Shown piece after piece: positions 16,921 to 25,144 of a DNA stretch of 47,194 nt. This DNA comes from JAPLKX01 sp035530195 (lineage in GTDB: Bacteria > Hydrogenedentota > Hydrogenedentia > Hydrogenedentales > SLHB01): positions 1 to 47,194 of the forward strand of contig DATKVG010000093.1 of assembly GCA_035530195.1 (NCBI GenBank), given 5' to 3'. Numbering within the stretch: position 1 is the stretch's first letter; every line of letters begins with the position of its first letter. The position numbers were made by a program, and so were the translations under genes. A model generated the notes under the pieces. That model saw nothing but the letters and a program-made list of their open reading frames with translations, made no database searches and was not told the DNA's origin.

Positions 16921-17231
16921 GAAAGGATGCGTTTTCTGAGCCATTGGAGGTCTATGATCCGATGTGGTTGAGGCGAAATGGGGAGCAATTGCCACCCATT
17001 CCGACACATCGTCTCATGAGCCTCGCGGCATTATGCCTTGGCGGGTCGCTCGCCAGCGTAGCCCGCCTCCGTTTGATACCGCGGATGCACCCTATCATGA
17101 AAAGAGTAAACGATGTGTTGGCACTTGAGATGTAGGCTGTAGGAAGAACAACAACAACGGCGAGCGCAAATCCTGAGCGCCGGGGCACGTGTTTAGGGGG
17201 CAATTGGCAAGCCACAAAGAACGCAAAGATC
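16921..17231. other. Intergenic region after the IS remnant, with an end repeat
   Basis: No gene is recognised here. A 100-codon plus-strand frame (16833-17135) runs out of the transposase remnant in a different frame and has no known domain. The right end (17211-17233) reads CACAAAGAACGCAAAGA, a single copy of the repeat that forms the inverted pair at 20216-20286. It lies directly at the 3' end of the heparinase-like gene. Confidence 0.45.
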
Positions 17232-19511
17232 TTAAACAGGGTTCTTGGTCAACTTCACGTCAATAGCCAATTCGCCGGCGGTTCCGGGCTTTTTGATCGT
17301 GATGCGTTGCTGTTGCCGGCCGTTGGCGAGGGGGAGGGTTTCGAGGCGGATGGGGCAATCGGGGGGCGCGGTGAGTGTGGCTGTGCCGCGGGCGCCGTGG
17401 ATTGTCACGGTCTGGCCGGAGTGTTCACAGGGCAACTGGGTCTGCCAGTAGAACTCGACTGCGTCGCCCTTCGCGATTTCGTATTGGTCGCGGATTGTGA
17501 GTCGGTCGGGCGCGGGCGACTCCCAGGTCCGCACCCATTTCCTGTAATACGGTTTCCAGCCGGGCGTGGCATCGATTGTGGCGTTGAACTTCTTGGCGTT
17601 GCCGCGCCCTTTGGGTTTGACGTCGGCCATAATGGGGTTGTCGGGCCGGGCGCGCTCGGTCATGCCGGCGGGTACGAGCATGTTGTGGCGCTGGCATGAC
17701 TTGTAGGCGTAGTGGATCGGGTCGTCGTACTCGCAGATACCCAAGTCGGCCGCGAACGTCTCGCCAGCAAACTCGAGGACGAAACTGCCCTTGTCCTCGT
17801 GGGTATGTCCCGCCCCGCGTTTGTTGCCCATGATAAAGATCTTCACCGGCTCGCCATCGAGATCGCGCACCGACGCCATATGGCCGGTGTCGGGCAGCGA
17901 AACGAAATGCGGGAGCGGCGGGCCCTCGTTTCCCAAAGGCTCCTTGCCCTCGGCGCGGCATTTCTTGTTATACAGCGTCGCCCAATACGTACCGGGGGCG
18001 AGCGTGTTGAACATCTCGAGCGCGCTCAGGCTGAGATGGGGCTCGGAATCGCAGATGGCGATGACGTCGTCGGCCGTTGTGGAGGCGACGGCGGCGGCAA
18101 AATCCGGGGTGCGTTTCAGCACGGGCGGTGTCAACGACGCCACATCGAGGCCGCGGGCCCGGGCGTAATGTTTGATCACGTTGTAGTTCTCGCGGACGGT
18201 TGGGCAAAAATAGCCCGGCCCTTCGAGCGACCCGCCGTCCGGTTCGATGGTTTTAGCGAGGCTGTCCATGGTGTCCTCGAGCGCGATGTCCGTGTACGGT
18301 TTGACGCGCGGCCACTCGCGTTCCATCACGAGATACGCCGCCATCCGGCCCGAGTTGAAGAACGCAAGCTGGTTGCAAGAGAAGATGTATTCGTGGCGCC
18401 ACGTCGTGAAGTTGATCCCCCCCACGCCCTCTTCGGCCAGGCGTCGCATCAGGTATTTGCGGCCGGTGTCGTTGAACAGCTCGCCGCCGAGGTCGAGTAT
18501 CCGCGCCACGTCGTCGCACGTGTACGACCGTTTGAACGCACGGTCTTCCCACGGGCAGCCGGGGACGTGCGCCAGCATGCCCCTGTCCCAGTGCTCGGCC
18601 GAGGCCAGCGACAGCGCGTACCGGGCGGCCATGCGCAGCGCGGCGGCGTCCCCCACGACAAGCGCGGCGACGGCGAGGTCGGGCCCGCCCTGGATACGGG
18701 GCTGATCCGCGTCGCGGTCGCGATACTCGGCGCCCGTGCTGCCGCCGCTGTTCACGAACTCGTGGATGCCGCGTTCCGGGACATAATCGCCTGCCGCCTT
18801 GACGCGGTCGGCGTAGGGCGACGTGCCGGTCGCGGCCACGGCGCGGGCGTGCTCGTCCCGCATCCCCGCAAGTTCTTCGGGCGTGAGAAAAATGCCGTAG
18901 CGGGGTTTGAATGAGGGTTTATACGTGTCGTCGCGCAGGTGGGCGTCCCATCGTAGTCCGGAAAAATCCCAGCGCCCGAAGTAGAGCGGCAACCGCTCGG
19001 TGCTTTGAAGCCCGATCCAGCGCAGCCACCCGCCCGCGGGGCCGTCGGACCCTGCGTCAATTTCAAGCGTGATACGCCGGATACGCGTCGCGCCATCGAG
19101 GTCGGCACAAAGTTCTTTCTGATTTCCCTCCGCGGGCGGCGCGGAATAGGTTACGTCGCCCGCATCGGTCGCGGCCATGATGCGCACGACCGAACCCGCG
19201 GGCGCGGCGACGCACACGATCAGCTTGTCGTAGCCCGCGCAGTCGACGTCGAGGTCGCTCGACACGCGCAACGCAGGGCATGATGCCGGCCGCGATGCCC
19301 ATTCAAAATCGACCGCGCCCCAATTTTGTTTCACGCCTAGGCCGTATGCGTCGCCCGGATCGACGGTCCAGTGTTTGAGCGTTTCCATCTCGGGAGAGAA
19401 GAACGGCACAATGATGGCTTCCGCCTCGTTGATCGGAACGGGCTTGAGGCCGCCTTCGGCAAACGCGCAGAGGGCGGGCATAAGAAGGAGCAAGGAAAGC
19501 AAAAGGCGCAT
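17232..19511 (-). CDS. Secreted heparinase II/III-like protein
   Basis: This 759-residue protein begins with a signal peptide (MRLLLSLLLLMPALCAFA). About 180 residues of beta-rich sequence follow, then an alpha-helical toroid region (FTTWRHEYIFSCNQLAFFNS, EPDGGSLEGPGYFCPTV). The C-terminal domain is that of heparinase II/III and alginate-lyase relatives. Its marker is GAGHTHEDKGSFVLEFAG, which holds the family's conserved histidines and acidic residue. Such enzymes cleave acidic polysaccharides by beta-elimination. The substrate cannot be read from sequence, and some family members act on unsulfated uronates. The ATG is preceded by GGAGA. A small laminin-G-like protein gene lies upstream across a 78-bp gap that contains a tandem repeat, so the two may share a transcript. 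Confidence 0.85.
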   Translation of the reverse strand: MRLLLSLLLLMPALCAFAEGGLKPVPINEAEAIIVPFFSPEMETLKHWTVDPGDAYGLGVKQNWGAVDFEWASRPASCPALRVSSDLDVDCAGYDKLIVCVAAPAGSVVRIMAATDAGDVTYSAPPAEGNQKELCADLDGATRIRRITLEIDAGSDGPAGGWLRWIGLQSTERLPLYFGRWDFSGLRWDAHLRDDTYKPSFKPRYGIFLTPEELAGMRDEHARAVAATGTSPYADRVKAAGDYVPERGIHEFVNSGGSTGAEYRDRDADQPRIQGGPDLAVAALVVGDAAALRMAARYALSLASAEHWDRGMLAHVPGCPWEDRAFKRSYTCDDVARILDLGGELFNDTGRKYLMRRLAEEGVGGINFTTWRHEYIFSCNQLAFFNSGRMAAYLVMEREWPRVKPYTDIALEDTMDSLAKTIEPDGGSLEGPGYFCPTVRENYNVIKHYARARGLDVASLTPPVLKRTPDFAAAVASTTADDVIAICDSEPHLSLSALEMFNTLAPGTYWATLYNKKCRAEGKEPLGNEGPPLPHFVSLPDTGHMASVRDLDGEPVKIFIMGNKRGAGHTHEDKGSFVLEFAGETFAADLGICEYDDPIHYAYKSCQRHNMLVPAGMTERARPDNPIMADVKPKGRGNAKKFNATIDATPGWKPYYRKWVRTWESPAPDRLTIRDQYEIAKGDAVEFYWQTQLPCEHSGQTVTIHGARGTATLTAPPDCPIRLETLPLANGRQQQRITIKKPGTAGELAIDVKLTKNPV

Positions 19512-19539
19512 TGGGTATCTCCGGGGATTTCATTGGACC

Positions 19540-19589
19540 GATCGGACGGATCCGACGGATCCGACGGATCCGACTGATCGGACCGATCG
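19540..19589. repeat. 9-bp tandem repeat, 5.5 units
   Basis: Units of GATCCGACG, with GATCGGACG, GATCCGACT and GATCGGACC variants, run without gaps between the laminin-G-like gene and the heparinase-like gene. The outer units differ from the inner ones. Because the unit contains GATC/CGGATCCG symmetry, the array can also fold on itself. Confidence 0.85.
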
Positions 19590-20195
19590 TCATTCTTTGA
19601 TGGGCGCCACGGTGAAGTCGGTGAACCTTACCCAGTGCGCGGCTTCAGCGGGCCCATGATAACCTTGCAGGCTGATCTTGTCGCCCTCGGCGATGGTTAG
19701 ATTGCCTTCCGCGGCGGTTTTGAATTCCTCCTCGCCTTCCTGGCGGAACTGCGCGGTGAACCGGCCCCCGCCGACTATCAGGCGCAGCCGCACGGCCAGT
19801 TTTTCCGCGGCGACTTTGCCCGGCACAACCACCAGCTTGCCGTCGACCCGCTCGTGGACGAGCTTGAACACGGGTTTGTCCTCGTGGTACAGCGTGATGC
19901 CGGCCTGTTCATACTGCTCCGTGGGCGCGGACAGCGAGGTGACCGTCACCTCGATCGCAACTTTGCCCTCAAACTTGGGCAGCGGGCGGACCAGCGCCGT
20001 TTTGACCGAATTGGCGTCGCCGGGCCGAAGCCGGATCTCCAGCCCGTCCGGCGTTGTGCGCCAATCCGCAGCATCGGCACGCAACCACGACCAGCCATCG
20101 GCGAGTTTGCCTTTGAAGGCGTCTTCAAAAATGACCTTCTCCTCAGCGGCCAAAGCGCCGCCACACATCAGCGCCACAACAAGAAACATCCGCAT
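19590..20195 (-). CDS. Secreted laminin-G/concanavalin-like domain protein
   Basis: This is a 201-residue protein with a short signal peptide (MRMFLVVALMCGGALAAEE). The mature part is one beta-sandwich: FEDAFKGKLADGWSWLRADA, a DWRTTPDGLEIRLRPGD segment, QYEQAGITLYHEDKPVFKLV, and a closing GPAEAAHWVRFTDFTVAP. This order is typical of DUF1349/DUF1080-like domains that occur with secreted glycan enzymes. It probably binds carbohydrate rather than cleaving it; no catalytic residues are evident. GGAGGG precedes the start. It lies upstream of the heparinase-like gene on the same strand and is divergent from the DUF6259 gene. Confidence 0.72.
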   Translation of the reverse strand: MRMFLVVALMCGGALAAEEKVIFEDAFKGKLADGWSWLRADAADWRTTPDGLEIRLRPGDANSVKTALVRPLPKFEGKVAIEVTVTSLSAPTEQYEQAGITLYHEDKPVFKLVHERVDGKLVVVPGKVAAEKLAVRLRLIVGGGRFTAQFRQEGEEEFKTAAEGNLTIAEGDKISLQGYHGPAEAAHWVRFTDFTVAPIKE

Positions 20196-20215
20196 CTCTC
20201 GCCCTCCCCTCTTTA

Positions 20216-20286
20216 AACCACAAAAAACGCAAAGAACTCAAAGATGCAGTATTATACTCTTTGTGTTCTTTGCGTTCTTTGCGGTT
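20216..20286. repeat. Long inverted repeat, family C (CGCAAAGAAC-type)
   Basis: Arms 20216-20244 and 20258-20286 are inverted copies identical at 26 of 29 positions, separated by a 13-base A+T-rich loop. Each arm is itself made of CGCAAAGAA-like steps. It lies between divergently transcribed genes, so it is not a terminator for either. The same motif occurs singly at 17211-17233, and looser versions occur at 11819-11849 and 40099-40127. Confidence 0.75.
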
Positions 20287-20341
20287 AATTCGCTTGTCAT
20301 TTTTTGAATCTGTCAACTACCTAAGTCAGAGTGGAGGGGCC

Positions 20342-22345
20342 ATGAACATATCGTTGCAGGCAGTGTGTTTGTTGTTGGTGGCGCTCGCGCAGGTGGCCAC
20401 GCCCGCGCAACTCGCCAATGACCATCTGGCGGTTGGGTTCGATCCGGCAACCGGCGGAATCGTGCGCGTGGAAGCCGTCGCGGCGAACCACGCGTTTATC
20501 CACCAAGCGGCGGAGAAACCGCTCTTGTGGCAGTTGGATCTGCGCGAGGCGTCCGGGCAGAAGATATCACTCGACAATTCCCTCGCGCCCGCCCCGGAAA
20601 TCACGGCGGAACCGCCGACCGTGACCCTGCGTTGGACGGGGCTCGACCTGGCCGACGAAAAAGGCGCGCTCGACGTCGCGGTCGTCTGCGAACTCGGCCC
20701 GAGCGACCACACCGCGCGGCTGCGTATGACCGTCAACAACAACAGCCAGAGGTTCGGCCTGTGGAACGTCCAGTTCCCGGTCGTCTCGAACCTGTCCGAC
20801 CCGGCGTCGGCATCTGTAGCAATGGGCCGCGGCACGTGGGGAGTCCTTTACAATAAGCCGAAGGAGCGGCTCAAGGGCGAGTATCCGGCAAATACATTGC
20901 CGATGCAGTTCGTCCTGCTGCAAGAGGGAGATCACGGCCTCTATCTGGCCGCGGAAGACCCGCAAGCGCTCTTCAAGATCTTCGAGATTGAAGTCGGGAA
21001 GGATTTCCGCGTCATCACCCGCGCGTCGGACATGGCCGTGCCCGGAAGCGACTGGGAGGCGCCCTACGCGTTCGCCATCGGCGAATACGACGGCGGATGG
21101 ATGCAGGGCTGCAAGCGGTACAGAGCCTGGGCGCAGGCCAATGCGCCCTGGCTGCGCAAGGGCCTGCTGGCGCAACGCACCGACGTGCCCGAGTCGATCA
21201 AAAACGTTTGTGCGTGGCTGCTGGGCGGAGGGACGGCCGGCGAGGCCGTGCCGGCGGTGAAACAGTTCGCCGAGGCCGTAAAAGCGCCCGTGGGCGTGCA
21301 TTGGTATAACTGGCATGCCATTCCGTTTGACGTCCAGTACCCGAACTACTTTCCGACCAAAGAAGGTTTTGCGGATGGGGTCGCCGAATTGACGAAAATG
21401 GGCGTCGTCGTGATGCCGTACATCAACGCACGGCTATGGGACACCGCCAACGAAAACTTCGCGGAAGCCAAGCCGTTCGCCACGAAGGACGAGGACGGCG
21501 ACGTCACGATCGAGGAGTACGGTTCCGGCGCCAAGCTGGCGGTGATGTGCCCGACGCAGAAGTTCTGGCAGGACAAAGTGGCCGAGATCATCCGGCGGCT
21601 CGGCGAGGAGTGCGGGGTCAACGCCGTCTACATGGACCAGATCGCCTCGGCGCCGCCACGCGTGTGCTTCGACATCGGGCACGGGCATTCGGCCGGGTCG
21701 GGAGCGTGGTGGGTCAGCGGCTACCGGGACATGCTCGCGCCCATCAAGGCGTGGTGCACGAGCGGGGGCAGGTCCGTCGGTCTTACGACCGAGAATGATG
21801 CGGAACCCTACATGGACAACGTGGACGCGCATCTGATCTGGACGCCACGCAGCGAAAACGACATCCCAATGATGACGGCCGTCTACAGCGGGTACACGCT
21901 GTACTTCGCAAGCAACCGTGCGTTCTTTGACGACGTGTCGTATTGTTTATGCCAGGCGAGGGACTTTACGTGGGGGACGCAACTGGGCTGGGATGGCGCG
22001 GCCATCTTAACGCCCGAGCACGCCGCCAAGCTCGAGATGATCGGCCGGCTTGCGCGTCTGCGCGCCAAATCACTTGACTATTTTGTTTATGGCGAGTTAC
22101 TGGAGGTCCTCGATCCTACAAACGAGGTGCCCGTGCTTACCGGCAAATGGAACACGCCCAAAGGCGACGCCGAGGTGAAGGTGCCCGCGGTCCACGGGGC
22201 GCTGTGGCGCGGCCACGACGGATCGCGGGCCGTTATCCTGGCCAATGCGGATACAGAGGCGCGGCCATTTGCCTTTGAGGTGGACGGCGCGCCGCATACC
22301 GTGGAAGTACCCGCGCGCGACGGAGTGGTGCAGGTGCTGAAATAA
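20342..22345 (+). CDS. Secreted DUF6259-domain protein (glycoside-hydrolase-like)
   Basis: This 667-residue protein starts at the ATG at 20342, preceded by GGAGG. It opens with a signal peptide (MNISLQAVCLLLVALAQVATPA). The N-terminal third is a beta-sandwich of the kind that precedes TIM-barrel glycosidases. The central part carries HWYNWHAIPFDVQYPNYFP, VVVMPYINARLWD, VNAVYMDQIASAPPRVCFD and GLTTENDAEPYMDNVDAHL. These place Asp and Glu at the ends of predicted strands, as in barrel hydrolases. A C-terminal beta domain follows. The match to DUF6259 is by recollection of these blocks. Enzymatic activity and substrate are not established for the family as far as I know. It is the only plus-strand gene in its neighbourhood and converges on trpG across a strong hairpin. 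Confidence 0.75.
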   Translation: MNISLQAVCLLLVALAQVATPAQLANDHLAVGFDPATGGIVRVEAVAANHAFIHQAAEKPLLWQLDLREASGQKISLDNSLAPAPEITAEPPTVTLRWTGLDLADEKGALDVAVVCELGPSDHTARLRMTVNNNSQRFGLWNVQFPVVSNLSDPASASVAMGRGTWGVLYNKPKERLKGEYPANTLPMQFVLLQEGDHGLYLAAEDPQALFKIFEIEVGKDFRVITRASDMAVPGSDWEAPYAFAIGEYDGGWMQGCKRYRAWAQANAPWLRKGLLAQRTDVPESIKNVCAWLLGGGTAGEAVPAVKQFAEAVKAPVGVHWYNWHAIPFDVQYPNYFPTKEGFADGVAELTKMGVVVMPYINARLWDTANENFAEAKPFATKDEDGDVTIEEYGSGAKLAVMCPTQKFWQDKVAEIIRRLGEECGVNAVYMDQIASAPPRVCFDIGHGHSAGSGAWWVSGYRDMLAPIKAWCTSGGRSVGLTTENDAEPYMDNVDAHLIWTPRSENDIPMMTAVYSGYTLYFASNRAFFDDVSYCLCQARDFTWGTQLGWDGAAILTPEHAAKLEMIGRLARLRAKSLDYFVYGELLEVLDPTNEVPVLTGKWNTPKGDAEVKVPAVHGALWRGHDGSRAVILANADTEARPFAFEVDGAPHTVEVPARDGVVQVLK

Positions 22346-22356
22346 GGAGCACGCCT

Positions 22357-22400
22357 GGGACGCCCCCCGGCCACGCCACAGGCGTGGTGGGGGGCGTCCC
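22357..22400. terminator. Strong hairpin between convergent genes
   Basis: Left arm 22357-22377 (GGGACGCCCCCC...CCACGCC) and right arm 22381-22400 pair through 12 and 7 bases around a small bulge, with an ACA loop. It sits between the stops of the DUF6259 gene and trpG and could end both transcripts. There is no U-tract on either side, so it may be a repeat element or a processed 3' end rather than a classic intrinsic terminator. Confidence 0.5.
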
Positions 22401-22422
22401 AGAAACGTGACCGTGTGTGTGG

Positions 22423-23010
22423 TTAGGCCTTCTTCATCTCCATGAAGTTTTTGATGATGCGTTTCCCGCAACTCGTCAGGATGCTTTCGGGATGGAACTG
22501 GACGCCCCAGATGGGGTATCGCTTGTGCGCGACTCCCATGATGACTGCCTCCTGTTGCCCGGCATCCGCGGTTTCGGCGGTGATTTCAAGGCAGTCGGGG
22601 CATGTGTCCCGCTTGATGATGAGCGAGTGGTAGCGGGTTGCGGTGAACGGGTTTTCGACGCCGTCGAAGAGGCGGTTGCCGTTGTGGCGGATGGTGCTGA
22701 CTTTGCCGTGCATGATCTTCCCGGCACGCACCACATCCCCGCCGAACACGTCGCCGATGGCCTGGTGGCCGAGACACACGCCGAGCGTGGGGATCTCCGG
22801 CCCCAGCTCGCGGATCACGTCGCGGGATATGCCGGCCTCTTTGGGCGTACAGGGTCCGGGCGACACGACGATGCGGTCGGGCTTAAGCGCGCGGACGCCG
22901 GCGACGTCGATGGCGTCGTTTCGGTATACGCGGATATCCGCCTCGATCTCGCCAAAATACTGGACGAGGTTGTACGTAAACGAGTCGTAGTTGTCGATGA
23001 TGACGATCAT
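22423..23010 (-). CDS. trpG: Anthranilate synthase component II (glutamine amidotransferase)
   Basis: This is a 195-residue class I glutamine amidotransferase that supplies ammonia to TrpE for anthranilate synthesis. The catalytic cysteine is C79 in LGVCLGHQAIG, and the His/Glu pair is H173/E175 in GVQFHPESI. NYDSFTYNL at the start and the PGPCTP oxyanion-side motif (about 51-56) are standard. The ATG at 23010 overlaps the TGA of trpE by four bases, giving translational coupling and equal subunit supply. A longer in-frame opening to 23694 is only the shadow of trpE. It could also serve as PabA for folate synthesis, as in many bacteria. It ends the minus-strand run and is followed by a strong hairpin. 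Confidence 0.95.
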   Translation of the reverse strand: MIVIIDNYDSFTYNLVQYFGEIEADIRVYRNDAIDVAGVRALKPDRIVVSPGPCTPKEAGISRDVIRELGPEIPTLGVCLGHQAIGDVFGGDVVRAGKIMHGKVSTIRHNGNRLFDGVENPFTATRYHSLIIKRDTCPDCLEITAETADAGQQEAVIMGVAHKRYPIWGVQFHPESILTSCGKRIIKNFMEMKKA

Positions 23011-24494
23011 GACTGTAGCCCTTTCTCGGCGAAATCGACCGCACGGAACAGCGCCTTGGCTTTGCTGACGGTTTCTTCGTATTCGCGGTCGGGGTCGCTG
23101 TCGTAGACGATGCCCGCCCCGGCCTGGATATAGGCGACGTTGTCTTTGACCACCATGGTTCGGATGATGATGCAGGTGTCCATGTCGCCGGAGAAGCTGA
23201 TGTAGCCGCACCCGCCGGCATATGGCCCGCGGCGAGACGGTTCGAGTTCGTCGATGATTTCCATGGCCCTGATTTTCGGCGCGCCGCTCACCGTGCCCGC
23301 GGGAAACGTGGCGGCGAGCGCCGAATAGGCGTCGCAGCCTTTTTTGAGCGCGCCGGTGACCTCGCTGACGATGTGCATCACGTGCGAGTACCGCTCGACC
23401 ACCATGGTTTTCGAGGGCACGGGCGCGACCGTACCGGGTTCGCTGACCCGGCCCACGTCGTTGCGGCCGAGGTCGACCAGCATAATGTGTTCGGCGCGCT
23501 CTTTTTCGTCGGCCATGAGGTCTTTCTCGAACTGTGCGTCTTCTTCGGGGGTAGCTCCGCGCGGGCGCGTCCCCGCGATGGGCCGCACCATGCAGGTTCT
23601 GCCTTTGACCTGCGTCATCACCTCGGGGCTCGAGCCGATGAGGATGACGTCGGGATACGTGACGAGCGTCATGTAGGGAGACGGGTTGATGCACCGCAGC
23701 GCCCGGTATAGGTTGATGGGGCTGGCGTAGGCGGGCCGCTCGAACCGCTGCGAGAGGACCACCTGGAAGATGTCCCCGGCGCAGATGTACTCTTTCGCTT
23801 TGCGGACGGCGGAGCAGAACGCTTCCCGGGAGAAATTGGACTTGGGCTCCTGCTCGACCTCGCCGCTATGAACGCGTTCGCTCGAGACGACCAGCGGCCC
23901 GCGCAGCGTTCGCTGGAGGTCGTCGATTTTTCGGATCGCCTCGTTGTACGCCGCATCCACACTCCCGCGGACGTGTGCGTTCGACACGATCTTCAGCTTG
24001 TTGTTGACGTGATCGAAGATCAGGATGGTGTCGGTGACCATGAAATACAGGTCGGGCAGGTTGAGCGGGTCGGGATTCTTATCGGGCAGGTTTTCAAAGA
24101 AGCGCTCCTGATCGTACGAAATATACCCGACCGCGCCGCCGTGAAACTCGGGGATGCCGTCGACGTGAACCGGCTTGTACCCGGCCATGAGTTGGCGTAG
24201 CTCGGCCAGGGGATCGGGTGATTCGTACGTGCCGAGCCGGCCCTCGCGCACCAGTTCGACTTTTGTGCCTTTCGATTTGAAGATGGTGGCGGCGTTTGCG
24301 CCGAGGAACGAGTACCGGCCAAGGGTGTCGGCTTTTTCGACGCTTTCGAGCAGGAACGAGTAAGGCTGGCCTTTTGCGATCTTCATATAAGCGGTCACGG
24401 GCGTCTCGAGATCCGCCAGGATTTCTTTATAAACGGGCACCAGCGCGTTTGGCCGCGCCAGCCGCCGGAATTCGTCTAAGGTGGGGTGAATCAT
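23007..24494 (-). CDS. trpE: Anthranilate synthase component I
   Basis: This 495-residue chorismate-using enzyme makes anthranilate with ammonia from TrpG, the first committed step of tryptophan synthesis. LLES (48-51) is the tryptophan-binding motif of feedback-inhibited TrpE proteins, which favours TrpE over PabB. The chorismate-binding domain shows IFQVVLSQRFERP, NPSPYMTLV, RPIAGTRPRGATPEED, LVDLGRNDVGRV, HIVSEVTGAL, FPAGTVSGAPKIRAMEII and a closing VAYIQAGAGIVYDSDP. Length and order are complete. It overlaps trpG by four bases. The gap to hisI upstream is about 100 bp and contains a family A palindrome, so tryptophan genes may be read both from the his genes and from a local promoter. I saw no leader peptide or T-box. 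Confidence 0.95.
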   Translation of the reverse strand: MIHPTLDEFRRLARPNALVPVYKEILADLETPVTAYMKIAKGQPYSFLLESVEKADTLGRYSFLGANAATIFKSKGTKVELVREGRLGTYESPDPLAELRQLMAGYKPVHVDGIPEFHGGAVGYISYDQERFFENLPDKNPDPLNLPDLYFMVTDTILIFDHVNNKLKIVSNAHVRGSVDAAYNEAIRKIDDLQRTLRGPLVVSSERVHSGEVEQEPKSNFSREAFCSAVRKAKEYICAGDIFQVVLSQRFERPAYASPINLYRALRCINPSPYMTLVTYPDVILIGSSPEVMTQVKGRTCMVRPIAGTRPRGATPEEDAQFEKDLMADEKERAEHIMLVDLGRNDVGRVSEPGTVAPVPSKTMVVERYSHVMHIVSEVTGALKKGCDAYSALAATFPAGTVSGAPKIRAMEIIDELEPSRRGPYAGGCGYISFSGDMDTCIIIRTMVVKDNVAYIQAGAGIVYDSDPDREYEETVSKAKALFRAVDFAEKGLQS

Positions 24495-24537
24495 TTTTTG
24501 CTCTCCTTTTTCCTCTGGTTTAAACGCGCCTCCTCAG

Positions 24538-24567
24538 CCACCTCCCGGTCGCGCAGGAGCGCGACCC
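24538..24567. repeat. REP-like palindrome, family A, copy 3
   Basis: The core 24547-24566 is a hairpin with arms GGTCGCGC and GCGCGACC around AGGA. The 30 bases match the reverse complement of 1-30 at 28 positions. It lies between hisI and trpE, inside what is otherwise a continuous minus-strand gene run, where a hairpin could reduce read-through or stabilise the upstream message. Confidence 0.65.
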
Positions 24568-24595
24568 CACCGGACTTATGCCCGGCGCCTTGCGT

Positions 24596-24961
24596 TCAAT
24601 TCTGTGCGACGCCGTCGCCGTCGAGGGTGAGTCCGCCGTCGAATTCAACTTTGCGGTAAAAACAACTGGTCTCGCTGGTGTGGCAGGTCGGTCCCGCCGG
24701 GCGGCACTTCAGGACGAGCGCGTCGGCGTCGCAATCGCAGCGGATTTCCTCGACCAGAAGGAAATTGCCCGACGTCTCGCCCTTGCGCCAGAGTTCTTGG
24801 CGGGAGCGCGACCAGAAACAGGCCCTGCCCTCGGCGAGGGTGATATCGATCGACTCGGCGTTCATATAGCCCACCATGAGGACCTGCCCCGTAGCGGCAT
24901 CCTGGATCACGGACACAACCAGGCCATTGTCGTCGAACTTGATAATGTCGCGCAGATTCAT
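24596..24961 (-). CDS. hisI: Phosphoribosyl-AMP cyclohydrolase
   Basis: This 121-residue enzyme opens the purine ring of phosphoribosyl-AMP in histidine synthesis. The metal-binding motif CDCDAD is at 75-80, and the zinc cysteines are C93 (in CHTSETSCFYR) and C100. FWSRSRQELWRKGETSGN is the substrate block. The ATG at 24961 is chosen because GAGGAG lies about nine bases upstream and homologues start near MNLRDIIKF; a longer frame to 25000 adds nothing recognisable. It is the single-function form without the HisE pyrophosphohydrolase half, which must be encoded elsewhere. It follows hisF after 183 bp in which I see no gene. Confidence 0.95.
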   Translation of the reverse strand: MNLRDIIKFDDNGLVVSVIQDAATGQVLMVGYMNAESIDITLAEGRACFWSRSRQELWRKGETSGNFLLVEEIRCDCDADALVLKCRPAGPTCHTSETSCFYRKVEFDGGLTLDGDGVAQN

Positions 24962-25144
24962 TGGATCGATCTCCTCGAAAAACACGTGCAAAAAACGCAA
25001 AAAAAGAAAAGAATCGCCGGCTCCTATACGCGTGCCGGGATCAGCGGTGGGATATGCGACGCCATCGACAATCGTAGCGCGCGGTACGTATGCGCGTTAT
25101 CGGCTGTGGCATCGCTACTCTCCTTGAAGTTCCTTACTGCATGC

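Noticed and set aside
20261..20341. Upstream extension of the DUF6259 protein
   Set aside because: The added 27 residues come from the inverted repeat. The ATG at 20342 has GGAGG and opens a signal peptide.
23011..23694. In-frame extension of trpG to 423 codons
   Set aside because: The extension overlaps trpE in another frame. The real start at 23010 has the standard NYDSFTYNL beginning and a four-base overlap with trpE.
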